Source of the DNA: DATEPR01 sp036502345
Lineage (GTDB): Bacteria; Actinomycetota; Actinomycetes; Mycobacteriales; Pseudonocardiaceae
Direction of reading: 5' to 3'
Length of the DNA stretch: 64,000 nucleotides
Assembly: GCA_036502345.1 (NCBI GenBank)
Contig: DASXYT010000242.1
Location: 31,154-95,153 of the forward strand
Position numbers and translations under genes: made by a program. The notes below the pieces were generated by a model. The model worked only from the letters and a program-made list of their open reading frames with translations, was not told where the DNA came from and made no database searches. Shown piece by piece: positions 34,301-46,300 of this stretch. Position 1 is the stretch's first letter. Each line of letters starts with the position of its first letter.

Positions 34301-37300
34301 CCTGGTGCGCGAACGCCGCTAGTACGGCTGACTGGACGCGCTTGAGGTGCGTCAGGAAGTCGTCATCGGGGCGGACCGTCACCCGCAACGCGAGTGTGTT
34401 CACGAAGAAGCCGACCAGTGGTGCGAAATCGGGGTGGGACCGTCCGGACACCGGGACACCGACGGTGAAGTCACGTTCGCCGGAGGTGCGGGCGAGCAGC
34501 AAGCAGTACACGGCAAGGAAAACCGTGAACTCGGTGGCGCCCACCCTGGTACGGACGTCGTCCAGCCCCGCCAGCCGTGCCGATGGCACGAACCAGTCGC
34601 GCTCGCCCGCCGCGGGCAGGGTTTCCGCCCGCACGCCGTGCGGGTGCGGCCAGGGAGCCGGGGCGCCGTCGAGTGCCCGGCGCCAGTGGGCGAGATCGTC
34701 GGCCGCCTGCCGCGCCACCAGATCGCGGTGCCAGACCGCGTAGTCCGCGTAGCTGACCGCCAACGGCGGCAGCCCGGCGGCCGCGATGTCACCACCAGCC
34801 CGGTACAGCGTCCACAGTTCGCGCTCCAGCACCTGCAGGGACCACTCGTCCACGGCGACGTGGTGCGCGACGAACAGCACGGTGTGCCGGTCCGGCGCGG
34901 TACGCCAGACGTTCACCCGGAGCACCGGCCCCTCGGACAGCTCGAACGGCCGCAGAGCCTCCCGCTCGACGAGCGCCGACAGGTCCGCCTCGGCCACGTC
35001 CAGGGTCGAGAGAACACCTCGGGCCGGGTCACCGACCCGCTGCACGACCTGCCCGTCCGCGTCGACGTGCAGTGTCGTGCGCAAGGCCTCGTGCCGCTCG
35101 ACCAGGGCGGCCACCGACGCCGCCAGCACGGCCACGTCGAGCTCGCCGGTCACCTCGTAACCCCAGGGCACGTTGTACGTCGGGCTGTCCGGGGCGAGCT
35201 GCCAGAGGAACCACTGTCGTTCCTGGGCGTGCGCGGCCGGCAGGTCGCCGGTCGACACGCGTTCGACCCTGGGACTCCGGACGACCGGGCCCGCTGCCGC
35301 GCGCTGGTCGATCAGCTCGGCCTGTGCGGCGACGGTCGGCTGCGCGAACACCTCGTGCAACGCCAGATCCGCGCCCAGTTCCGCACCGACCCGCATGGCG
35401 AGGCGGATCGCCAGCAGCGAGTGCCCGCCCACGGCGAAGAAGTCGTCGTGCACGCCGATCGGGGCGACATCCAGCAGCGTCTCCCAGATCGACGCGATCC
35501 GCCGCTCGGTCTCGGTGCGCGGAGCGACCACGTCCTGACCCGCCAGTTGCGTCGCCAGCTCGTCCGGCACGGTCAGTGCCGCACGGTCCAGCTTGCCGCC
35601 CACCGTCATCGGCAGTGCGGCCACCGACACCAGCACGCTCGGGATCGCCGCGGCCGGCAGCCTGCCCGCCAGATACCCGCGCAGGTCGTCCCGGTCCAGC
35701 GTCGCGTCCTCGGCGAGGACGAGATGCGCGACCAGGCGGAGGCGCTGGTCGGCACCCATCCGGTGGGCGCTGACCGCGGCCGCGTCGACAGCGGCATGGC
35801 CGCGCAGCGCGGCTTCGACCTCCTGCGGTTCGATGCGCTGGCCGAGGATCTTCACCTGGTGGTCGTTGCGACCCAGGAACTCGATCTGCCCGTCCTCGGT
35901 GTACCGGCCGAGATCGCCGGTCCGGTACAGCCTGCTACCCGGCCTGCCCCACGGATCGGGCACGAACACCGCCGCCGTGACATCCGGCCTGCGCAGGTAG
36001 CCACGGCCGACACCAGGACCACCGATCACGATCTCGCCGGCCGCTCCCGGCGGCACCAGTTCGAGGCCGTCGTCCACCAGGTAGGTCCGCACGTTCCCGT
36101 ACGGCCTGCCGATCACCGGGGACAGGTACGCGGTCATCGCCGCGGTCATCACCCCGTACGTGGCGTCGACCGTCGACTCGGCGGGGCCATAGACGTTGTT
36201 GGCCACGATTCCAGGTCGGTTCGTCAACGTCAGCAACAGATCCGGTGGGCACGCCTCGCCGGCAGGCTCGATCAGCCGGGGCGGATACGGGGCATCCAGC
36301 AGCCCTGCCTCCACCATGAGCTGGACCTGCGACGAGGTGGTGCAGATGACATCCACCGCCCGCTCCGGATCCTGGGCCAGTGCGACCAGATGACGCGGGT
36401 CACGCTCATCGCGACCGGAGAGCACCAGCAGCCGGTGACCGTCCAACAGCGACAACACCTGCTCCAGGAAGAAGTCGGAGATGAACGCCGACGACCCGGT
36501 GACGACCCTGGCGTGTTCACCGACTCCGGAAGCCCGCAGCCGGGGCAGCAGTTGCCGTGTCGCGAATGTCGCGAGGCCACCGTGTTCGAGCATCACGCCC
36601 TTGGGGCGGCCCGTCGAACCCGACGTGAACATGACGCACGCCAGGTCGTGCGGGCCAACCCGAGGCAGTGCCACGTCCGGCACGGCCACGTCGGTCTCCG
36701 GGGACAGGGTCGGCCACGAGCCGGGCACGGTCCCCCGGGACACCACCACGGCGGGCGCCGCGTCGTCCAGCATCATCGCCAGTCGGGCGGCCGGCAGCTC
36801 GGGATCCAGCGGCAGGAACGCGCCGCCCGCCTGCCACACGGCCCACACCGCGATCACCGCCGTGAGTCCCGGCGGCAGATGCAGGCCGACCAGGTCACCA
36901 CGCCGCACGCCACCGGCCACCAGCCTGCTGGCCAGCGCCCCGCTGCGGTCGGCCAACTGCGCGAACGTCAGCGACTCCGCGCCCGACTCCACCGCGACCA
37001 GGTCCGGCGACAGAGCCACCCGATCCCGCAGCAACTCGTGCACCGGCACGGCGCACACCGGCGCCGAGTCGTCCCCGGTCCAGTCGGCCATCCGCTCCTG
37101 TTCCGCCTGGCTGGCGTGCAGCAACTCCGCGACGGCGGCCTGCGGCGACCCGCCAAGCGTGTCCAGCAGATCGGTGAACGACGTCAGCAGTCCGGCTGCC
37201 GCCCGCTCGTCGACGAGTTCGGTGCTGAACTCCAGGTTCAGGTGGAGTCCGGCCGACGAGCGCGCCGTGCCGAGGGACAGGTCGAAGTGGTTGCCGCCGC

Positions 37301-40300
37301 TGCCCACCGGCAGGTCGCGCAGCGTCAGCCCGGCGATCTCGGCCGCGCGGTCGGCGGCGTGCGTGCCGGGCAGGAAGGAGAACAACGTGCGGAACAGCGG
37401 ATTGGTGCCGTCGGCCCGGTCGGGCGCCACGGCCCGGACCACGTGTTCGAACGGCGCCTCCTGGTGGGCGAACGCGGCCAGCACGACGGACCGCACGCGC
37501 CGAAGGTGCGTGGGGAAGTCGTCCTCCGGGTGGACCGTCACCCGCAGTGCCAGGGTGTTGACGAAGAAGCCCATCAGCGGAGCGAGATCGGGATGGGTCC
37601 GCCCGGACACCGGGATGCCGACGGTGAGATCACGTGAGCCGGACCGCCGGGCGAGCAGCAGGCAGTACACGGCCAGGTAGAGCATGAACTCGGTGGCGCC
37701 CGCCTGCGTGCGGATCCGGTCGAGTCCGGCCAGCCGCTCCGAGGGAACGACCCGGGTGCATTCGCCAGCACCTTCGGTCTCGCCGGGTGCACCCTCGGCG
37801 AACGGGAAGGCCGGCGTGGCACCGTCGAGCGTGCCGCGCCAGTAGGCCAGATCCTGCTCGGCGTGCCGTGCCACCAGGCCGCGGTGCCAGACCGCGTAGT
37901 CCGCGTAGCTGACCGCCAACGGCGGCAACGCGGCAGCCGCGGTGTCACCGCCAGCCCGGTACAGGGTCCAGAGTTCGCGTTCGAAGACACCGACCGACCA
38001 CTCGTCGACCGCGACATGGTGCGCGACGAACAGCACGGTGTGCCGGTCCGGCGCGGTACGCCACACGTTCACCCGCAGCATCGGTCCCTCGGACAGATCG
38101 AAGGGCCGCGAGACCTCCTGCTCGACGAGCGCCGACAGCTCGGCATCGGCCGCGTGGCGGACAGTTGTGCCACTACGCCAAGGGAAGCCGACACGTTGCA
38201 CGATCCGGCCCTCGTCGTTGACGCGCAATGTCGTGCGCAGGGCCTCGTGCCGCTCGACCAGCGCGTCCACCGACGCCGCCAGCACGGCCACGTCGAGCTC
38301 GCCGGTCACCTCGTAACCCCAGGGCACGTTGTAGGTGGGGCTGTCCGGGGCGAGCTGCCAGCCGAACCACTGCCGTTCCTGGGCGTGCGATGCCGGCAGC
38401 TCGCCGTGCTCCACGCGGTCGACCCTGGGTATCCGGCCGACCGCACCGCCGGCACCCCGCAGGTCGACCAGCGCTGCCTGGCCTGCGACCGTCGGCTGCG
38501 CGAACACCTCGTGCAGGGGCAGTTCGGTGCCCAGTTCAGCGCTGATGCGCATGGCGAGCCGGATGGCGAACAGGGAATGCCCGCCCAGGGCGAAGAAGTC
38601 GTCGTACACGCCGATCGGGGCGATGCCCAGCAGCTCCTCCCAGACCGAGGCGATCCGCCGTTCGGTCTCGGTGCGCGGGACCACGATCTCCCTGCCGGGC
38701 AGGCCGAGTCCGGTCTGCACGTCGTCCGGCACGACCAGCGCGGCACGGTCCAGCTTGCCGCCCACCGTCATCGGCAGTTCGGCCACCGGCACCAGCACGG
38801 TCGGGATCGCCGCGACCGGCAGCCTGCCGGCCAGGTACTCGCGGATCTCCTCCCGGTCCAGGACGGCATCGCCCACCGGCACCAGGTGCGCCACCAGGTG
38901 TTGCCGCCGCTCGACACCGAGCCGGTGGGCACCGACGACCGCGGCCTCCACCGACGGGTGGCCGCGCAGCGCCGCTTCGACCTCCTCCGGCTCGACACGC
39001 TGACCGAGGATCTTCACCTGATGGTCGTTGCGACCCAGGAACTCGATCTGCCCGTCCTCCGTGTACCGACCAAGATCACCGGTCCGGTACAACCTGGTAC
39101 CCGGCTCACCCCACGGATCCGGCACGAACACCGCCGCAGTGACACCCGGCCTGCGCACATAGCCACGCCCGACACCGGGACCGCCGATCACGATCTCGCC
39201 GATCGTGCCAGGGGGCACCAGCCCGAGGCCGTCGTCCACCACGTACACCCGCACGTTCCCGTACGGCCTGCCGATCACCGGGGACGCCTGCGCGTTCATG
39301 TCCGCGCACACCGCGTCCACCGTGGTCTCGGCGGGGCCGTAGGTGTTGTGTGCCGTCAGGCCGGCCCTGCCCCGCAGCGTCCGCCACAGGTCGGGCGGGC
39401 ACGCCTCGCCGCCCGCCATGATCAGCCGGGGCGGATGCGGGGCCGTCAGCAGCCCTGCCTCCACCATGAGCTGGACCTGCGACGTGGTGGCGTCGATGAC
39501 GTCCAGCGCCGACGTGGGGTCCTGGGCCAGCCGGACCAGGTGCCGGGGATCGCGGCTGTCCGCGCCGGAGAGCACCAGCAACTGGTGGCCGTCCAACAGC
39601 GGCAGGATCTGGCTCACGAAGAAGTCGGAGATGAACGCCGACGACCCGGTGAGCAGCCGGGCGTGCTGCCCCGGCATGATCCCGATACCGCGCAACCTGG
39701 GCAGCAGCATCGCTTCCGCGAGGTTGGTCAGGCCACCGTGCTCGACCATCACGCCCTTGGGCCGCCCGGTCGAACCCGACGTGAACATCACGTACGCCAG
39801 ATCGTGCGCGCCCACCCTGGGCAGGGCCACGTCCGGCGCGGCAGCGCAACCGTCCGGGGACAGCGTCGGCCACGAGCCGGGCAACGTCGACGAATCCACC
39901 GACACCACGACCGAGGGCAGCGCGTCGTCCAGCATCATCGCCAGCCGAGCCGACGGCAGATCAGGATCCAACGGCAGGAAGGCGCCACCGGCCTGCCACA
40001 CCGCCCACACCGCCACGATCGCATCGACACCAGGACGCAGATGCAGACCGACCACGTCACCACGCCGCACACCGGCCGCGACCAGCCGCCGCGCCAACGC
40101 ATCAGCGCGGTCGCCGAGTTCGGCGAAGGTCAGTCGGTCGGCACCCGCCTCCACGGCCACCGCGTCCGGCCAGGACGCCAGCCGTTCGCGCAGCAACTCG
40201 TGCACCGGAGCGAAGGTCACGGGTGCGTCGGGGCCCTGCCACGAGGTGAGCAACCGCTGCTCCCCCGTACCGAGCAGGGACGACATCCTGTGATGCGCGT

Positions 40301-43300
40301 CGCCGTCCCGCACCATGGCGCGCAGTGCGCGCAGGTGGTTGTCCCGCAGTCGCGTGACCTGATCGGCGGTGAGCGTCCGCAGGGCGTAGTCGATCTCCAG
40401 CAGCATCCCGTCCGAGCCGGGTTCGTGGCTGAACGTCACGTCCAGTGGGAAGTTGGTGCGCGCGATACCGGGCAGCAGGGCATCGGCGTCCGCCTTGTCC
40501 AGCGTGCCGTCCGTGGCGAGCCGCGCGATCCGGTGGAAGTTGTTGTAGGTGAAGTTGGTCGCCAGCAACGGTTCGTCGCCACCGTATTCCTGCTGGAGCA
40601 CGGCGATCGGGTAGCGGCGGTGCGACAGCAGGTCGCGCTCGGCGCGGAAGACCGCGCGAACGAGGTCCTGCCAACTGCCCTCGGGCAGCCGCACCCGCAG
40701 CGGCACAGTGTTCAGGAACAGGCCGCGCGCCTCGGCGCCGTCGGCCTCCTCCAGCCTGCCGTTGGACGTGATGCCGAGCAACACGTCGGTCGAGCCGGTG
40801 AGCAGGCTGAGCACCTTCAGGTGCGCCGCGAGCACGACCGTCTTGACGGGGACCGCGGTGCGACTGGCGAACTCCTCCAACTCGCGGAGCAGGTCGCCGG
40901 AGAGCGGGGTGATCAGCGCCCCGTGGCCCGCCACCTCGTCGCGCTGGTGCCGTTGTCCTGCCACCAGCTCACCCGCGATGGCCGCGGGGTCGTCGGTGAC
41001 CCACCGGGTGATCGGCCGGTCGGGCGCGGCGGCGAGCTGCTCCCGCCAGAACTCCTGGCTCTCCGGCGAATTCAGCGCGGCCCGCTCCGCGGCGACGAAG
41101 TCCCGGTAGACCGAGCGCAGCGGTTGCGTCGTCGGCTGTTCGCCGGCCAACAGCCTGCTGTACAGGTCGGTGATCTCGGTGATCGTCGAGACCATGCTCC
41201 AACCGTCGAGGATGGCGTGGTGTTCGGTGATCGTCCACTGGAAGGCGTTGTCGGACAGCACATGCACCGCCATCCGGCACAGCGGCGCCTCGGCCAGTTC
41301 GAACCGGCTGCGTTGCTGGTCGTCGACGTGGGCGCGCAGCGTCGCGTGCCGCTCGTCGGCGGCCATCGACCGCAGGTCGGCGACCATGAACGACACGTCC
41401 ACCGCGTCGTGCACCAACTGCATCGGCTCGCTGAAGCCGGTCAGGTCGAACGAGGTGCGCAGCGCGGGATGCCGGGCCACGACCAGGTCGACCGCCCCGC
41501 GGAAGCACGCCTCGTCGAAGCGGCCGGCCAGCCGCAGCGTCTCCACGTTGTGGTAGGCGTTGCGGGCGCGGTCGCGCTCCATCTCGTACACCATGCCGAG
41601 CTGGAGCTGTGCCATCGGATAGGCGTCGGCCAGCCCGGCCGGCAGCAGCGCGCGTTCGTCGTCGGGCACCAGGGAGAACGGCTGCGTCGATGCCGCGACC
41701 GGCGTGCTGTCCGGCATGGCCTGTGCCACCGTCGCCGCGAGTTCGGCCAACGTCGGGGCGTCCAGCAGTTGGGCGAGCCCGATGGTGAGTCCGGCGTCGC
41801 GGGTCCGGCCGAGGATCTGGATGCTGCGAATGGAATCGCCACCCAGATCGAAGAAGTTGTCGTGCCTGCCCACCCGGTCCACGCCCAGCACTCGGGACCA
41901 GATACCGGCGAGCAGTTCCTCGAGATCGCCATCCGGCGCCACATATCGCTGTTCCAGCGTCGGCCGGTTCGCCGCCGGCGCCGGTAGCGCGCGGCGGTCC
42001 ACCTTGCCCTGCGGCGTCAGCGGTAGCGCGTCCAGCAGCAGGAAGTGCCTCGGGATCATGTAGTCGGGCAGTCGGCTGCCCAGCCAGGACCGCAGTTCGT
42101 CGGTTGCCGGCGGCACGGTGTCCTCGGCCTGGTCGGCCACGAGGTAGGCCACCAGGTCGGTCCGGCCGTCGGCGTCGGTGTGCGTGGTGACGGCCGCTTC
42201 GAGCAGTCGGGAATGGGTGGCGAGCACGTTCTCGATCTCGCCGGTCTCGATGCGGTAGCCGCGGATCTTGACCTGGCTGTCGGCCCGCCCGAGGTATTCC
42301 AGGCCACCGGTGACGTTCCACCGGGCCAGGTCGCCACTGCGGTAGAGCCGGGCGCCCGGCACGCCGGACAGGTGGTCGGGCACGAACCGCTCGGCGGTCA
42401 GCGCGGGACGACCGACGTAGCCACGGGCCAGTCCGGCGCCGGAGATGTGCAACTCGCCGGTGACGCCGACCGGACAGGGCATGCCGTGCCGGTCCAGCAC
42501 GTGGGCGCCGAGGTCGGGCAGTGGCCGCCCGATCGGGCTGACGTTGCCGTCGACATGACCGGCGTCCAGTTCGAGGTAGGTGACGTGGACGGTGGTCTCG
42601 GTGATGCCGTACATGTTCACCAGCAGCGGCGCCGCGTACCCGTGCCGCGTGGCCCAGCGCCGCACCGACGGCCGGTGCAGCGCCTCACCGCCGAACACCA
42701 CCGCACGCAGCGCGAGGTCGCCGCCCAGCCGCTCGTCCGCGGTCTCGAACTGGCGGAACGCCGATGGCGTCTGGCTGAGGACGGTCACACCCTCGTCGCG
42801 CACCAACCGGTGGAACGCCTCCGCGTCACGGCTGACCGCGTGCGGAACCACGACGAGGCGACCGCCGGTGCTCAGCGCGCCCCACATCTCCCACACCGAG
42901 AAGTCGAACGCGAAGCTGTGGAACACCGACCACACGTCGTCGGCACCGAAGGGCAGACACTCGCGCACTCCGCGCACCAGCCGCACCACGTTGCGGTGCG
43001 TCACGGTCGTCCCCTTGGGACGGCCGGTCGAGCCGGACGTGAAGATCACGTAGCAGCCGTGATCGGGATCGACCCGCGCCGGCTCGATGTCCCCGGCCGG
43101 GGCACCGTCACTGTCGTTCAGGTCGACCAGTGCCCACGGGCCGTCGGGCACCAGGCCCGCCGTCGCCGCGTGCACCACGACCAGTGGCGCCGCGACGTCC
43201 CGCAGCATGAACTCGATGCGCTCCTGGGGGAACGCCGTGTCCAGCGGCACGTACACACCGCCGGCCCGCAGCACGGCAAGGCATGCCACCACGGTCTCCC

Positions 43301-46300
43301 ACGACCGCTGCACGAACACGCCGACGCACACCTCGGGACCGACCCCGAGCCTGCGCAGCCTGCCGGCCAGCAGGTCGGCGCGAACGATCAGCTCACGGTA
43401 GGTCAGCGACACACCGGCGTCGGTCAGCGCCACAGCGTCGGGCCGCTGACCGGCCTCGGCCGCGACCAGTTCGTGCACCGTCGTCGCACCGGGCACCGCG
43501 ATCGTGGCCCGCGACCACTCCGCCACCCGCTCGGCCTCGCGGCCGGACACGAACGCGAACGTCGTGTGCTGCGCGGTGGGGTCGGCGGCCATGGCGTGCA
43601 GCGCGCGCAGGTGATAGTCGCGCAGCAGGGTGACCTGCTCGGCGGTGAGCTCCCTGGTGTCGTACTCCAGTTCCATGCGCAGGCCGTCGGCGCCCGCTTC
43701 CCGGCTGATCGACACCAACAGCGGGAAACTGGTACGGGTCGAGCCGCCGGCACCCTGGCCCGCGGTGTCCAGTTGCCACGCGCCCCCGCCGTCGGCCAGC
43801 CTGCCGAACTTGTGGAAGTCGTTGTAGACGAAGCCCGCCTCGAACAGGGCCGAGTTGCCCAGTTCGCGCTGGAGCACGGCCATCGGATAGCGGCGGTGCG
43901 GCAGGACGTCGTGCTCCGCGTCGAGCACCGCGCGTGCCAGGTCGTGCCAGTTCCCGTCCGGGAGCGTGACGCGGAACGGCAGCGTGTTGAGGAACAGGCC
44001 GCGCACCTCGGCGCCGTCGGCCACCTCGAGCCTGCCGTGCGAGGACAGGCCGGTCGTCACGTCGCGGCCGCCGGTGACAACGGCGAGCGCGCGAAGGTGT
44101 GCCGCGAGCACGGCGGTCTTGAACGGGACGCCCGCCCTTCGGGCGAACTCCTCGATGTCCGTGCGCAGTTCGCCGCTCAGCGTGGTGACGAGCGAGCCGT
44201 GGCCCAGTTCCTCGTCCCGGTCGTGGCGCTGGCCGGACACCGTGTCGCCGAGCGTGTCCTGCGCCGGCACCACCGACCAGCGAGGCAGCGGGCTGCCGTC
44301 GCTGCCGGCCAGCCGGTCACGCCAGTAGTCCCGGCTGGCCTGCGCGGCGATGGCCGCCCGTTCGGCGGCGATGTAGTCGCGGTAGAGCGAACGGAGCGGG
44401 GCAGGCCGGGGATCGTGCCCGGCCAGCAGGTCCTCGTAGATCGCGCTGATCTCGGAGAGGGTGGAGGTCAGGCTCCAGCCGTCGAAGATGGCGTGGTGCT
44501 CGGTGACGGTCCACTGGAAGGCGTCGTCGGCCACCACGTGTACGGCCATCCGGCACAGCGGCGCGACGGTCAGGTCCAGCGGGTTGCGCCGCTCGGTGCG
44601 CAGGTGGTCGGCCACTGCCGCGCGCCCCGTTTCCCCGTCCGCCGCACGTAGATCGACGACGGTGAGCGGGATCTCGGCGGTCGGGTGCACCAACTGCATC
44701 GGCTCGCTGAAGCGGCTCATGTCGAAGGAGGTGCGCAGCACCGGATGCCGTGCCGTGACCCTGGCGAGGGCTTCGCGGAAGCATGCCTCGTCGAACGATC
44801 CGTTGAGCCGCAGGGTGTGCACGTTGTGGTAGGGCACCCGCTCCGGGTCGCGCTCCATCTCGTAGACCATGCCGACCTGGAGCTCCGCCATCGGATAGGC
44901 GTCCGCCAGGCCGGCCGGCAGCAGCGCGCGGTCGTCGTCGGAGATCAGTGAGAACGGTTCGGACACGGGTGTGTCCTCGGCGACGGCGGTGCCCTCGATG
45001 GCGGCGGCGAAGCCTGCCGGGGTCGGGTTGGCCAGCATGGTCGCCAGACCGGCGCTCAGGCCGGCCTCCCTGGCCAGGCCGAGCACCTGGATGCTGCGAA
45101 TGGAATCGCCGCCCAGGTCGAAGAAGTTGTCGTGTCGGCCGACCCGGTCCACGCCGAGCACCTGGCACCAGATGTCGCCGAGCAGCTCCTCGACCACGCC
45201 GACCGGCGCCACGTACTCCTGCGCGACGTCGGGGCGGCTCTCGTCCGGGTCCGGCAGCGCACGACGGTCCACTTTGGCCCGTGGGGTCAGCGGCAGGACA
45301 TCGAGGAACATGAACAGCCGAGGCACCATGTAGGTGGGCAGTCGCTGCCCCAACCACGACCGCAGTTCGCCGGTGGACGGAGCGGCCCCGTGCGCGACCA
45401 CGTAGGCCACCAGGTCCACACCGGCCGTGTTGTTCGTGCGGGTGACCACGACGCACTCGCGCAGCGCGGGGTGGTCACCCAGGGCCGCCTCGACCTCGCC
45501 GAGCTCCACCCGGTAGCCGCGCACCTTGACCATGTGGTCCGTGCGGCCCAGGAACTCCACCTGGCCGTCCACCGACCAGCGGCCCCGGTCCCCGGTGCGG
45601 TAGAGCCGATCGCCCGCCCGCAGCGGGTGCGGCAGGAACCGTTCCGCCGTCAGGTCGGGCCGGTTGAGGTAGCCGCGGGCCAGGCACGGGCCGGACACGC
45701 ACAGCTCCCCCGGTGTCCCCACCGGAACCGGCATGCCCGCGTCGTCGACCACCCACACGTCGGTGTTCGCCAGCGGGACACCCAACGGCAGCGGACCGGC
45801 CGGCACGGTGCCGTCCCGGAAGGCGCCGCACACCGAGAACGTCGTGGTCTCCGTCGGCCCCCAGCAGTTCACCAACTCCAGATCGGGGCAACGCCACAGA
45901 ATCCGCACCACGTGGCCCGGCGAGACCGTCTCGCTGCCGGTCAGGAACCGGCGCAACCCGTCGAACACCTGCGGCTCGTGGTCCACCAGCAGCGCGAACA
46001 GCGACGCGGTGGCGTGCAGGACAGTGACGTCCCACCTGGCCACCCAGTCGGCCAGTTCCTCCGGCCCGTACTTCACCGGCGGCGCCAGCACCAGCCGCGC
46101 ACCGCCCACCAGCGGCGCCCACACCTCGAACGTGGACACGTCGAAGGAGGCCGTGGCGATCTGGAGCAGCGTGTCCCCCGGCAGCACCGTCATGGTGTCG
46201 CCGCCGTACAGCAACTCGGAGACGTTCCGGTGCCGCGTCACCACGCCCTTGGGCAGGCCCGTCGAACCCGACGTGAAGATCACGTAGCAGGCGTTGTCCG

